A stretch of 48,124 nucleotides of DNA from Pseudothermotoga sp. (GTDB taxonomy: Bacteria > Thermotogota > Thermotogae > Thermotogales > DSM-5069). Position 1 is the first letter of the stretch. Each line of letters starts with the position of its first letter. The notes beneath the pieces were generated by a model. The model did not search any database. It was not told where the DNA came from and was given only the letters and a program-made list of their open reading frames with translations. The DNA is taken from positions 1 to 48,124 of the forward strand of contig DOKY01000022.1 in NCBI GenBank assembly GCA_003510135.1. The letters are read 5' to 3'. Positions 1 through 8,916 of the stretch are shown piece by piece. Both the position numbers and the translations under genes were made by a program.

Positions 1-2
1 GT

Positions 3-89
3 CGTGACCAAAAGATACTGAAAAGGATAAAAGCGCTCCCGATGAGAAAGATTTTGTTGAAGATCAAGCTCGATCAGCAAGCTCACTGA
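3..89 (+). CDS. 3' end of an unidentified gene (partial)
   Basis: One frame is open from the left edge and ends in TGA, giving a basic 28-residue tail rich in Lys, Ile and Leu. The other two frames on this strand stop within the first 21 bases. A good terminator follows 40 bases later, which supports this being the true end of an upstream gene running into the window. Too little is present to name a family. Confidence 0.45.
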   Translation, partial: RDQKILKRIKALPMRKILLKIKLDQQAH

Positions 90-128
90 TGCTCACAAGA
101 AAAGAATGAAAAGTCGATAATGAAAACC

Positions 129-157
129 AAAGCCCCAGAAATGGGGCTTTTTGTTTT
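129..157 (+). terminator. Rho-independent terminator
   Basis: A perfect 8-bp stem (AAAGCCCC at 129-136 with GGGGCTTT at 143-150) and a 6-base loop are followed by a T-rich tail. It closes the partial gene at the left edge and separates it from the YfcC-type carrier. Confidence 0.85.
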
Positions 158-180
158 GGTACAATCCACTGATCAAAGAA

Positions 181-209
181 GCTTTGTTTTGCGCAAGAGC
201 TATTATAAT
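181..209 (+). promoter_or_regulatory. Promoter of the carrier/peptidase pair
   Basis: A consensus TATAAT lies at 204-209, about 50 bases before the carrier start. The hexamer 17 bases upstream (GCTTTG at 181-186) is only a weak -35 match, so the -10 is the firm part of this call. Confidence 0.5.
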
Positions 210-258
210 ATTCAAAGAAAAGCGAGTACTGAGGCACAAGTCGCTGTGGGGAGATGCT

Positions 259-1656
259 ATGAGTCAAAAGGCGTTTTCATTCCAGAAAAAGATCTTCGTC
301 TCTTCCTTTCTGATACTCCTTTCTTTAGTTCTTCTGAGCGGCATTCTCACACGCGTTCTTCCCATGGGCAGGTTCGAAAGGTGCGTCGTGGATGGTAGAG
401 TGGTGGCGGACTTCGAATCTTTCAAACCGATCGAAGGAAAGAGACTACCGATCTACAGATGGTTCACCGCTCCAATCGAAGTGCTCTTTAGCCCGGACGG
501 ACCGAGAATCCTCGCCCTTCTCGTCTTGCTTCTGATAGTCGGTGGGAGCTTCTCACTTCTGCACGAAAGTGGTGCACTGAAGTACGCGATAGATCTTCTC
601 GTTTTGAGGCACGCGAGCAGAAAGAAATCGTTGCTCTTGCTCACGACTTTTTCCTTCATGGTACTTGGATCGGCACTTGGACTCTTCGAAGAAGTGGTGC
701 CGTTCGTTCCGATAGTTGTTCAGCTGGCTTTGCAACTGGGCTGGGACGAGTTCACGGGTCTGGGTATGAGCATCCTCGCGGCGGGGTTTGGCTTTGCCAG
801 TGCGACCTTCAACCCTTTCACGGTGTTGCTGGCGCAAAGTCTCGCGGGTTTACCGATCTTTTCAGGCCTCTGGCTGAGACTGATCGTCTTTACAGTTGTT
901 TATGTGATACTTTCGTTTTTCTTGCTGTCGCACGCGAAAAGAGTTGAAAGGAAGGAAATATCACTTCAGATCAGCTCGGACGATATGTATGAAAGTTCAA
1001 AAAAGCCGTACAGAGTGTTCCTGATCTCTCTCATCTTTATGTTTTCTCTCATCGTGGTGTCTTTGTTCGTCAGGGCGATGCAGGATTATCTGGTGGTTCT
1101 GATCGCCCTGCTCTATTTTTTGATGGGCATTCTGTGCGGCCTTTCAGCAAGATCTGGTTTCTCTAAGACCTTCAAGGTCTTTTCCGTTGGTCTTTTGAAC
1201 ATCCTGCCCTCGACGATTCTCATACTTCTGGCCGCGAGCGTCAAGCACATCGTTGAGCGAGGGATGGTTCTGGACACGATTCTGAAACAGGCGTTTCAGT
1301 TTCTACAGGGACGCGGTCAGCTCGTTGTCGCACTGACGATCTATCTGTTCGTCCTGGCACTCAATTTCTTCATACCGTCAGCCTCCGCGAAGGCGTTTCT
1401 GTTGATCCCGCTCTTGACACCACTTGCCCAGTTGTCTGGTCTGTCTCGACAGACAATGGTTCTGGCCTGGGCCTTTGGAGATGGTTTTTCGAACATGATC
1501 TTTCCCACCAACCCGGTTCTGCTCATTTCGCTCTCTCTGGCGGGATACAGCTACGGACGCTGGTTCAAAAAGACGATCTTGCTTCAGCTTGCCCCGTTTT
1601 TCATCAGCTGTGTTTTCATTTTGGTAGCGATCTGGACCAACTATGGTCCGTTCTGA
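259..1656 (+). CDS. YfcC/AitC-type membrane carrier
   Basis: A 465-residue polytopic membrane protein with about a dozen hydrophobic segments and small-residue-rich re-entrant stretches (around GLFEEVVPFVPIVVQLALQLG and the NFFIPSASAKAFLLIPLLTPL region). This matches the YfcC / C4-dicarboxylate anaerobic-carrier family, putative ion-coupled transporters of organic acids, amino acids or small peptides. ATG 259 was chosen because GGGGAG sits just upstream; a longer reading frame from 151 overlaps the promoter and the terminator tail. The next gene, an M20 peptidase, starts 13 bases after the stop, so the two are probably one transcript: the carrier imports an acyl-amino acid or dipeptide that the peptidase hydrolyses. 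The substrate is inferred from the pairing and not proven. Confidence 0.85.
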   Translation: MSQKAFSFQKKIFVSSFLILLSLVLLSGILTRVLPMGRFERCVVDGRVVADFESFKPIEGKRLPIYRWFTAPIEVLFSPDGPRILALLVLLLIVGGSFSLLHESGALKYAIDLLVLRHASRKKSLLLLTTFSFMVLGSALGLFEEVVPFVPIVVQLALQLGWDEFTGLGMSILAAGFGFASATFNPFTVLLAQSLAGLPIFSGLWLRLIVFTVVYVILSFFLLSHAKRVERKEISLQISSDDMYESSKKPYRVFLISLIFMFSLIVVSLFVRAMQDYLVVLIALLYFLMGILCGLSARSGFSKTFKVFSVGLLNILPSTILILLAASVKHIVERGMVLDTILKQAFQFLQGRGQLVVALTIYLFVLALNFFIPSASAKAFLLIPLLTPLAQLSGLSRQTMVLAWAFGDGFSNMIFPTNPVLLISLSLAGYSYGRWFKKTILLQLAPFFISCVFILVAIWTNYGPF

Positions 1657-1669
1657 AGGGGGAACGGAT

Positions 1670-2968
1670 ATGGACGAGATCGAAAGGCTTTCTGAGGCGA
1701 TCAGGTTTCGGACCGTGGCGGGGAACTGGGAAGAGTTTTCAAAGCTCAAAGACTTTCTTGAACGCTGCTTTCCCATGGTCCACTCGAAGCTGAAGGTGAG
1801 CAAAATCAACGAATATGCACTTCTCTACGAATGGGATGTTGGCTCACAGGAGGCCGTACTCCTTCTCGCGCACACGGACGTGGTACCGGCGAGCGAAGAA
1901 GGCTGGGTTCATCACCCTTTCTCTGGGGATGTTGCGGACGGATTCGTTTGGGGCCGCGGCACTCTCGATGACAAATCCAGTGTGATGGGCCTTCTGGAAG
2001 CGGTGGAAAGGTTGCTCTCGGAAGGTTTCGAGCCCAGGCACAATCTGTTGCTCGCCTTCGGTTTTGACGAGGAAACGAAAGGATATCTCGGCGCGAAGAA
2101 GATCGCGGAGCATTTGCAGAACAGAAAGATCAGGATAAGAGCGATTCTGGACGAAGGTTCCGCCATTGTGAAAGGTGTGATTTCAAAAATAGGCAAACCG
2201 ATCGCGCTGATCGGTATCGCGGAGAAAGGCTATGCGAGCTTCGATCTAGTCGCAAAAGGTAAAGGGGGACATTCTTCAACTCCAGAGAGAAACACGCCGC
2301 TGGAAAGAATGGCGAACGCGATCCAGCGCATCTTTCGATACAGATCCAGGACCGTTCTGACCAGATCCACAGAGGAGTTTTTGAAGACTCTCTCGCGCCT
2401 CTGGGGCTTTCCTTTGAACGTTCTTCTGAAGAATCCGAAATTGACTCTGCCGTTGCTGGAGCCTGCGTTTTCGAAGATTCCCAGTTTGAACGCGATGCTG
2501 AGAACCACCATGTGCGTCACGATGATCAACGCGGGTGTCGCCGACAACGTCGTACCGGAAAAGGTCGTCGCCACGGTGAACTGCAGGATCATTCCGGGTG
2601 AAACAGCCGAACAGGTGTTTGAGAGATTGAAACAAATCGTCGAGGACCTCCAGATAGAGGTCGTGAAGAACGAAAACTGGCAGGTATCCGATCCCGTGCC
2701 GGATACAGATCCAAACGATGAATTCTACAGAATCCTGAGCGAAACGATCCAGCAGACCTTCCTCGACGTGGTGGTCTCACCCTATCTCACCGTGGGCGCG
2801 ACAGACTCGAGGCATTACAAGAGCCTGTGCCAGAACATCTACAGGTTCTCACCTTTGATCATGGACAGAGAACTGCTCGAGACGGTGCATGGGAAAAACG
2901 AAAGGGTATCGGTAGAATCGTACAAGAAGATGTGTGATTTCTACACGGCGCTGATGAAAAAGCTGTGA
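1670..2968 (+). CDS. M20-family metallopeptidase (dipeptidase/aminoacylase type)
   Basis: A 432-residue cytosolic zinc hydrolase of the M20 family. The ligand set is visible: His-Thr-Asp in AHTDVVP near residue 71, Asp in GRGTLDDKS near 104, the catalytic Glu and its neighbour in FDEETKG near 138, and a late His in VGATDSRHY near residue 383. A central dimerisation domain is implied by the length, which resembles the PM20D1/CPG2-like branch. ATG 1670 is preceded by GAAGGGGGAACGGAT; an upstream ATG at 1643 lies inside the previous gene. The family cleaves dipeptides, N-acyl or N-carbamoyl amino acids, and the exact substrate cannot be read. It is co-directional and nearly contiguous with the YfcC-type carrier. 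Confidence 0.88.
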   Translation: MDEIERLSEAIRFRTVAGNWEEFSKLKDFLERCFPMVHSKLKVSKINEYALLYEWDVGSQEAVLLLAHTDVVPASEEGWVHHPFSGDVADGFVWGRGTLDDKSSVMGLLEAVERLLSEGFEPRHNLLLAFGFDEETKGYLGAKKIAEHLQNRKIRIRAILDEGSAIVKGVISKIGKPIALIGIAEKGYASFDLVAKGKGGHSSTPERNTPLERMANAIQRIFRYRSRTVLTRSTEEFLKTLSRLWGFPLNVLLKNPKLTLPLLEPAFSKIPSLNAMLRTTMCVTMINAGVADNVVPEKVVATVNCRIIPGETAEQVFERLKQIVEDLQIEVVKNENWQVSDPVPDTDPNDEFYRILSETIQQTFLDVVVSPYLTVGATDSRHYKSLCQNIYRFSPLIMDRELLETVHGKNERVSVESYKKMCDFYTALMKKL

Positions 2969-2976
2969 TCGACTTT

Positions 2977-3819
2977 TTAAGCCTTTCCGGCGCTGTTCAA
3001 CAGCTTTATTTTGTGCATCACAATTTCCGTGATGGCCCTGGATGCTTCTTCGAGCAGTTTGATCTGGTCTTTGAGCTGGGGTTGTTCCTGCAGGATCTTT
3101 CTAATTCTCTCGACATAAACGGTTTTCAGCACTGTGCCGATGTTTGTCTTTCCAAAATGCATCTTGCTGATCTTCGTCAGATCTTCATCTGGCACCCCGC
3201 TGGAACCGTGCAAGACCAGCGGAACATCCACGGCGCTTTGTATCTGCTGAACCCTCTCGAAATCGATCCGCGCTTCCTGTTTTTGCATACCGTGGGCTGT
3301 ACCAACGGCAACGGCTAAGGCATCGACCTGAGTGAGTTCAAAGAACTGTCTCGCTGCCTCTGGCTCTGTCAAAATCTGCGTGACTTGCTCTCCCTCTTCG
3401 GACCTTCCGACTCTGCCTATCTCCGCTTCGACAGAAATTCCAAGCGCCCTCGCCACTGCGACAACAAGCTTCGTTTTTTCAACGTTCTCGTCGAAGGGCA
3501 AGTTCGAACCATCAAACATCACCGAGGTGAAACCTGCCTTCATGGCCTTGAAGATGATGTTCAGGTCCGTCGCGTGGTCTAGGTGTGAAACGACTGGAAC
3601 CTTCGCGTTCTCGGCAAGTTCGTTCATGATGCACGCCGCAACTTTAACGCCCAGATGTCTGACTGCACTGGGGGAAGCCATCAGTATCACCGGTGAGCGC
3701 ATCGTCTCTGCACCTTTCACGATCGCTACGGCGTCTTCGTAGGTGTGGATGTTGAAAGCAGGGATCGCGTAATCAGACTTGTACGCGGCCTGAACCAGTT
3801 CTTTCAGCGTCACGAGCAT
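2977..3819 (-). CDS. Class II (zinc) ketose-bisphosphate aldolase
   Basis: A 280-residue TIM-barrel aldolase of the FbaA/GatY/KbaY family, which cleaves a ketose 1,6-bisphosphate to dihydroxyacetone phosphate and an aldehyde phosphate. Family landmarks are present: the N-terminal AIPAFNIHTYEDAVAIV, the zinc/catalytic motif SHLDHATD, GTAHGM, and the phosphate-binding LHGSSGVPDEDL. It is the last gene of the minus-strand sugar operon, starting one base after the stop of the FGGY kinase, with GAGGAGGT as ribosome binding site inside the preceding gene. Fructose-, tagatose- and other bisphosphate specificities cannot be separated by eye; the two upstream kinases suggest a ketose other than fructose. 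Confidence 0.9.
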   Translation of the reverse strand: MLVTLKELVQAAYKSDYAIPAFNIHTYEDAVAIVKGAETMRSPVILMASPSAVRHLGVKVAACIMNELAENAKVPVVSHLDHATDLNIIFKAMKAGFTSVMFDGSNLPFDENVEKTKLVVAVARALGISVEAEIGRVGRSEEGEQVTQILTEPEAARQFFELTQVDALAVAVGTAHGMQKQEARIDFERVQQIQSAVDVPLVLHGSSGVPDEDLTKISKMHFGKTNIGTVLKTVYVERIRKILQEQPQLKDQIKLLEEASRAITEIVMHKIKLLNSAGKA

Positions 3820-3820
3820 C

Positions 3821-5260
3821 TCACTGACCTCCTCGTCTTTGCAAGAGCTTCTCGTACTGCGCGTTCATTCTCTGATAAAGTTCGTTCATTTTCAGAACGT
3901 CTTCAGGGTGTGGCTCGATCTTCTGAAAACTGACCTTATCTCTGAGCGACTGAAACGTTTCTTCATCTTTGGCACCTTTGATGGCCGCGATCGCTGCGCC
4001 GAGCGCTGTCAACTCTGCTGTGTTCAAATAATACAGCGTTTCGTTGAGCATCGAGGCCTTGTACCTCATGAAGATCTTGTTCTCCACCAGACTGCCACCA
4101 AGGACTATGGGCAATCTTCCAAGCATTCGTCGAAGCGTTTCGACGGTGATCCTGCTCGTGTAGCACAGATAAAGATAGACACTCTGAAGCACCTGTTCTT
4201 GAGAACAATCGGGCGGAATTTGCACGAAGTTGATGCCGTCAACATCTTCTCCCACGATGTTGTCACCGTTCGCGTATATGCAGAAGGCACAGTCCGTGGG
4301 TACTTCCGAGATGGACTGGTTCAGTTTCTCGAACCTTTTCGAAGAAACCTTCAGGTTGAAGAATCTCAAAACCAGCTCGATCAGCTTGCCGTGAAATCTT
4401 AATCCCGAGGCCAGATAGTACTGTCTGTCCTGAAAGGCTATACCTATGTTACCACCTGTCTTCATAAACGGGCGTTCTAAGTGGAGTTCGTCGCCTTTTT
4501 CAGTCGCAACACCCACCGTGTACGACGCGGTGCCCATCGAGTCGAAGATCAGCTCGCTGCCGAAAAGAGATATCAAACCGTAAGTTCCCGTCAGATGATC
4601 GTGGCCAGCGAGAAAAACTGGTATACCAGCATGATAACCAACAAAAGAAGAAGTGTAGGCAAGTTTTCCAAGGCGTTCGACTGGTATGTTGAAAGCCCGG
4701 AGCAGTTCTTCGTTCCAGCACCTTCTGTGAATATCGACCATGTGACTGCGATAAGCCTGGGTCATGTCCCAGACGGCGTTCCCCGTCAGTCTGTAAGCGA
4801 TGTAGGAAGATACAGGGAGCCAGTACTCCACTTCACCCGGATCCACCAGACCTTTTCTCTGCATGTACAGAATCTTGTAGAGCGAATAATAATAGATGTC
4901 TCGAGAACCAGAGACGCTATAAGGTGCGAGTTGATCCACCAGATTTCTGTACTCTTCGTACAGAGTCTTTGTGCAGGTGTCGTACCAGACGATGGGATCG
5001 TGGAGTTTTTTCCCCGAGGTTACCGGCACCACCGACTCACCGACGCTGGTGCACGCGATCCCTGAAATCTGGTAAGTTTCTCGGAGCGAATTGAGCATCT
5101 TTCTCAGGCCTTTCTCGATCCTGTCCATATCGAAGAACTCAACGTTGTGGATGGTTTTTCTGGCAGTCTGGAGCCTGTGAATCTTCTCTATGCCATTCTT
5201 CGTGACAACGAGAATCTTGGTGTTCGTAGTTCCAACGTCTATGCCAACGTATGCCCTCAT
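3821..5260 (-). CDS. FGGY-family carbohydrate kinase
   Basis: A 479-residue sugar kinase with the two actin-like ATPase domains of the FGGY family. It begins with the phosphate-1 motif YVGIDVGTTNTKILVV; AGHDHLTGTYGL and DSMGTASYTVG mark the second domain, and LGGSLVENKIFMRYKASMLN is the adenosine region. It would phosphorylate an imported sugar, probably a ketose, as the first kinase step. Its start overlaps the stop of the PfkB gene (ATGA), and the aldolase follows one base after its own stop, so all three are translationally linked. The closest described families are xylulokinase/gluconokinase-like; the central region differs enough that no substrate should be assigned. Confidence 0.85.
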   Translation of the reverse strand: MRAYVGIDVGTTNTKILVVTKNGIEKIHRLQTARKTIHNVEFFDMDRIEKGLRKMLNSLRETYQISGIACTSVGESVVPVTSGKKLHDPIVWYDTCTKTLYEEYRNLVDQLAPYSVSGSRDIYYYSLYKILYMQRKGLVDPGEVEYWLPVSSYIAYRLTGNAVWDMTQAYRSHMVDIHRRCWNEELLRAFNIPVERLGKLAYTSSFVGYHAGIPVFLAGHDHLTGTYGLISLFGSELIFDSMGTASYTVGVATEKGDELHLERPFMKTGGNIGIAFQDRQYYLASGLRFHGKLIELVLRFFNLKVSSKRFEKLNQSISEVPTDCAFCIYANGDNIVGEDVDGINFVQIPPDCSQEQVLQSVYLYLCYTSRITVETLRRMLGRLPIVLGGSLVENKIFMRYKASMLNETLYYLNTAELTALGAAIAAIKGAKDEETFQSLRDKVSFQKIEPHPEDVLKMNELYQRMNAQYEKLLQRRGGQ

Positions 5261-6198
5261 AATCTTTCCTCCACGAGCTCCACGAGCGGTAACTGCTCGT
5301 ACAGGTCATTCAAATCGAAAATCGCGGCACCGTACTTCAACGTGTTTGCCATACCGCATGCCGTGGCAAAGATCAGTCTTTCTTCCATGGATTTGCCCAT
5401 GGCTTCTTCGTAAAGATAACCCGCAAAGAAGGAATCGCCAGACCCGACGGAAAAATCTGAGTGAACCAGTTTCGGTCTGGCGTGAAACACTCTGTTCTCA
5501 GTGAGTGTTATGGATCCTTCTTTGCCGAAAGTCACGCACAGAACGTTGATCATGTAACGTTGCTTGATCTCGAAAAGCTTTGTCACGCTCAGATCATAGA
5601 GATCTAAGGCCGTCTTCAACTCATCCCCATTCACTTTGACCATCTCCGGAGCAAAATCCACCAGCTTTCTCAACCATTCGCCTGAGATGTCGATCATGAG
5701 CCTGCAACCCTTTTTCATCGCCATCTGCGCGATCTTTGCCATGTCTTCAGCAGTGAATCCTCTCGGTGCACTTCCAGAGATCACCAGAGTGCTCCTTTCT
5801 TCAACGATGGATTCGAGATACTGGATCAATCTTTCGATCTCATCTTCCGTTATGATCGGACCGGGCTCGTTGACCATGAGCATCCTTTTTTCGTATTCGT
5901 ACACGATCGCCGTGTTGATCCTGTTTTCATCGTTGATCCAGAACTCCGCCGTCCTGATGCCTTCCTCGCGACATTTCGATGAGATGATCTTTCCCACATC
6001 GCCACCGAGTACGTTGATGCACAGATAATCTTGAAAGCCAAGACGATTGAAGACTCTGGCGATGTTCAGCCCCTTTCCGTCCACGAGCTTCACAACGTAG
6101 TCACCTCTGAGAACGTTTGGGGTCTTCGGAACGTTCGAAATGATGACCCAGTGATCGTAACAGGGATTGAGGTTGAGTATCTGGATGCCCAAGCCCAT
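5257..6198 (-). CDS. PfkB-family kinase of the 1-phosphofructokinase/tagatose-6-P kinase type
   Basis: A 313-residue ribokinase-fold kinase. It has the N-terminal substrate motif VDGKGLNIARVFNRLG typical of FruK/LacC, which act on phosphorylated ketoses, and the ATP/anion-hole motif VGSGDSFFAGYLYE. It probably adds the second phosphate to a ketose phosphate made by the FGGY kinase encoded next to it, giving the aldolase substrate. ATG 6198 was chosen over an upstream TTG at 6210 because the sequence between them contains the Shine-Dalgarno GGAGGT, six bases before ATG. It starts two bases after the SorC stop and ends in an ATGA overlap with the FGGY gene. Confidence 0.88.
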   Translation of the reverse strand: MGLGIQILNLNPCYDHWVIISNVPKTPNVLRGDYVVKLVDGKGLNIARVFNRLGFQDYLCINVLGGDVGKIISSKCREEGIRTAEFWINDENRINTAIVYEYEKRMLMVNEPGPIITEDEIERLIQYLESIVEERSTLVISGSAPRGFTAEDMAKIAQMAMKKGCRLMIDISGEWLRKLVDFAPEMVKVNGDELKTALDLYDLSVTKLFEIKQRYMINVLCVTFGKEGSITLTENRVFHARPKLVHSDFSVGSGDSFFAGYLYEEAMGKSMEERLIFATACGMANTLKYGAAIFDLNDLYEQLPLVELVEERL

Positions 6199-6200
6199 CA

Positions 6201-7169
6201 CTACCTCCAATCTCTCTCCGAGACGAACTCTATAACGTTACGCGCCGTGTTTGTGTCCGTTATCAACACGTCTGCCAGCTTCCCTCTCAAAAGCCCCACG
6301 ATGCTTTCTATCTTGTGGAAACCTCCCGCGACGATTATTCTTTTCTTCGCCTTCATGTACTGTTCCATCGTTATGTTGTTTACCCTCTGCACGAATTCTA
6401 AGTCATGAACCTTACCTTCAATATCAAAATAGTGTGTCAGGACGTCACCGACGATCCCCAGCCTTTCGAGCCTGTCGAGAATGGAACCATCGAAGACGTT
6501 CTGTCGAAAAAGCGGTGATCTGGATATCGAATATCCCACGCTGCATATGATGACATCCAGTTTGTTCCACAGCGAATTTATGTACGCGAATTCCTCACTG
6601 CTCTGGATTTGCTGTTTCTGCTCAACGCTATCCATCAAGAACGGGAAATACACCGGGACCATTCTGGCACGCAGGCGGTCCGCAAAATTCTGGGCAATGA
6701 AATTCGAGTCGAAATGTTTGTCCGAAAGTCTAAAAGTTCCGCCAGAAAGTGGCACCACTCTCCAATTTGGGCGATCCAGTGTGAAGTCGTACGTTGCCAC
6801 TGTGAACATCGTGGTACCCCAACCTATTCCGATGTTTAACTCATCTGCCGGAAGTTCCGAAAGGAACTCCCACGTCCTTCGTGCTAAGGATTGGAGCAAG
6901 AGTTGATTGTTGCTGTGACCAGTGGTCAGGACGAGCTTGTCAAATCCGAATTTTTCCTGGAACAACTTTCTGTACTGTTGCTCCAGTTGCTCCGATATCC
7001 TAGGCGGCACTATCTCGATTCGGACTATCTTTCTTTCTTCTGCCATCTTCAAGTACTTGCTGACCTGAACCCTTGAAACACCAAGTTTTTTAGCTATGTC
7101 CTTCTGAAGCATTTTCTTTACATAGTAATCGAAGGCAACCTCGAACAACAGATCGTCACTTATCGTCAT
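6201..7169 (-). CDS. SorC/DeoR-type sugar-binding transcriptional regulator
   Basis: A 322-residue regulator. An N-terminal helix-turn-helix (KDIAKKLGVSRVQVSKYLKMAEERK, roughly residues 20-46) is followed by a SorC-type sugar-phosphate-binding domain with GIGWGTTMF and ICSVGY motifs. ATG 7169 overlaps the stop of the upstream permease gene in ATGA; a longer in-frame extension to 7280 lies wholly inside that permease gene and is rejected. Sitting in the middle of the operon, it very likely controls it, with the perfect palindrome at 10175-10203 as the obvious operator candidate. The effector is probably one of the phosphorylated intermediates made by the two kinases (inference from the family). 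Confidence 0.85.
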   Translation of the reverse strand: MTISDDLLFEVAFDYYVKKMLQKDIAKKLGVSRVQVSKYLKMAEERKIVRIEIVPPRISEQLEQQYRKLFQEKFGFDKLVLTTGHSNNQLLLQSLARRTWEFLSELPADELNIGIGWGTTMFTVATYDFTLDRPNWRVVPLSGGTFRLSDKHFDSNFIAQNFADRLRARMVPVYFPFLMDSVEQKQQIQSSEEFAYINSLWNKLDVIICSVGYSISRSPLFRQNVFDGSILDRLERLGIVGDVLTHYFDIEGKVHDLEFVQRVNNITMEQYMKAKKRIIVAGGFHKIESIVGLLRGKLADVLITDTNTARNVIEFVSERDWR

Positions 7170-8002
7170 TCCTTCACCGCCCCGCTCACCAGACCAGAAA
7201 TGAAGTATCTCTGGAGCAATATGAACACAACCAGAGGAGGTAAAGTTGCGAAAACCGAACCCGCGAACAAAGGTCCCCAACGAGTCTGGTACTGCCCGAC
7301 AAAGACTGAGAGGAACGTCGGTATGGTCTGCAATCTTTTGCTTATGAGCAGAGACATCGAGTACAACAGTTCACTCCATGCGAAAAGAAATGCATACACA
7401 CCCACAGCAGCGATACCAGGTAACGTCACTGGGAAGATTATCCTGAAAAAGGCCTTTGTTCTGGTGCAACCATCAATGAGCGCAGCTTCCTCGAGAGACT
7501 TTGGAACGGATAGAAAGAAGCTTCTCAGAAAGACGATCGTGATCGGTGTGGTGAAGGGAATGTAAGCGAGAATCAATCCAAGGTGCGTGTCAAGAAGGCC
7601 CACTTTATCCAGAAACTTGAACATCGGGACGAGGAAGACTATCATTGGAAACATCTGAAAGATCAACACGCTCACGAGCAGGGGCGCCTTACCCCTGAAG
7701 GAGTAGCGAGAAAAAGCGTAGGCAGGGAAAATACCTATGAGCAAAGACAGAAACATTGTACCGGTACCAACTATTACACTGTTCAAGAAGTATCTATGAA
7801 AATCGAGGCTCGATATCTTCTGATAATGTTCAAGCGTCCAGCTTTTTGGCAGGTATATTATCGGATAGCTGTATATCTCTTCATATGTTTTGAAAGAAGT
7901 CAGAACAAGCCAGATGAATGGAAACGCCACAACGACCGCTATGAAAGAGAGAAGCACGTACGAAATAATCTTGACCGTTTTTCGTTTCGTACTTCGCCTC
8001 AT
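7166..8002 (-). CDS. CUT1 ABC sugar permease, MalG type
   Basis: A 278-residue inner-membrane permease with six hydrophobic segments. The cytoplasmic EAA loop, which docks the ATPase, is seen as SLEEAALIDGCTRTKAFFRI followed by an FPVTLPG stretch. The N-terminus (cytoplasmic basic residues, then a first membrane helix and VLTSFKTYEEIYSYP) is typical of the MalG/UgpE group. Its ATG overlaps the TAA of the MalF-type gene by one base (TAATG), and its end overlaps the SorC start. No ATPase gene is present in this operon. Confidence 0.92.
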   Translation of the reverse strand: MRRSTKRKTVKIISYVLLSFIAVVVAFPFIWLVLTSFKTYEEIYSYPIIYLPKSWTLEHYQKISSLDFHRYFLNSVIVGTGTMFLSLLIGIFPAYAFSRYSFRGKAPLLVSVLIFQMFPMIVFLVPMFKFLDKVGLLDTHLGLILAYIPFTTPITIVFLRSFFLSVPKSLEEAALIDGCTRTKAFFRIIFPVTLPGIAAVGVYAFLFAWSELLYSMSLLISKRLQTIPTFLSVFVGQYQTRWGPLFAGSVFATLPPLVVFILLQRYFISGLVSGAVKE

Positions 8003-8856
8003 TAAGCAGCCACTTCCCTTGCCATTTTTCTCGTGAAGAGGTATGCTATGGTAAAGACGACCAAGAAAAGTACGTTGGACAGTGCGGCCGCTTTATTGTA
8101 TTCAAGGAATCTGAAGCTGAGTCTGTATATATACGTGACTACAGTTTCTGTGCCGTAGTTTGGCCCTCCTCCTGTCATGATGTAGATGAGCGGGAAGTAA
8201 TTTATAGTCCATATTATTGTGAACATCAACGTGGTAGTCAAAACTGGTCTGAGCTGAGGCACTGTAATATTCCAGAATCTCCCAAAAGCATTCGCGCCAT
8301 CTATCTCTGCTGCTTCATAGAGCTCCTGAGGAATAGTCTGGATACCAGCGAGGAAGAACATTCCACTCAGACAGAAGCCTTTCCATATATTCGCTATTAT
8401 GACTGCGAACATCGCCATTCTTGGGGTTGCTAACCAGGGAATATAGTTCTTACTCAAACCGATCTTGACAAGGATGTCGTTCAACACACCGTACATATCG
8501 TTGTACATCCATCTCCACATCACACCTGCGACTATGTCAAGCGTTGCCCACGGCAATATGAGAATCACACTCCTGAAGAACACCTGTCCACGTCTGATTT
8601 GCGTTAACAGAAGGGCAACTACGAGCCCAAGCGTGATTTGCCCTGCAACACTGCCGACAACCCACACGCAAGTGTTCAAAACAGATTTGTAGAAAACACT
8701 ATCCTTGAAGACAGAAACGTAGTTTTGAAAGGTGAACTTACCACGATCGTCCAAAAAACTCATGACAATGTTTGACAACAACATGAAGCCTACAAGTCCC
8801 ATTATGATAAGAACGTATGGCATGATCATTCTCAGTGCAACCTTTTCCTCTCTCAA
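8002..8856 (-). CDS. CUT1 ABC sugar permease, MalF type
   Basis: About 284 residues with six membrane segments and the EAA loop ELYEAAEIDGANAFGRFWNI followed by TVPQLRP. It forms the membrane channel with the MalG-type partner. There is no ATG near the beginning. TTG 8856 is preferred because GGGAG lies eight bases before it and the product then starts with a normal short basic tail; TTG 8871 and an internal ATG near 8829 are alternatives. The gene lies just after the hairpin that follows the binding-protein gene. Confidence 0.88.
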   Translation of the reverse strand: MREEKVALRMIMPYVLIIMGLVGFMLLSNIVMSFLDDRGKFTFQNYVSVFKDSVFYKSVLNTCVWVVGSVAGQITLGLVVALLLTQIRRGQVFFRSVILILPWATLDIVAGVMWRWMYNDMYGVLNDILVKIGLSKNYIPWLATPRMAMFAVIIANIWKGFCLSGMFFLAGIQTIPQELYEAAEIDGANAFGRFWNITVPQLRPVLTTTLMFTIIWTINYFPLIYIMTGGGPNYGTETVVTYIYRLSFRFLEYNKAAALSNVLFLVVFTIAYLFTRKMAREVAA

Positions 8857-8872
8857 TCCACTCACTCCCAAG

Positions 8873-8899
8873 GAGGGCGGGATGCGCGTGCCCGCCCTC
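8873..8899 (-). promoter_or_regulatory. Intercistronic GC hairpin after the binding-protein gene
   Basis: A 9-bp GC-rich perfect stem (8873-8881 with 8891-8899) with a 9-base loop sits 18 bases downstream of the binding-protein stop. There is no U-run on the minus-strand side, so it is more likely an mRNA-stabilising or partial-attenuation element than a full terminator. Equivalent hairpins follow the other two ABC binding-protein genes in this window. Confidence 0.75.
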
Positions 8900-8916
8900 T
8901 TTACACAGTAGTTAGT

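Noticed and set aside
7170..7280. Longer N-terminus for the SorC regulator
   Set aside because: It lies wholly inside the MalG-type permease gene, and ATG 7169 gives the usual family start in an ATGA overlap.
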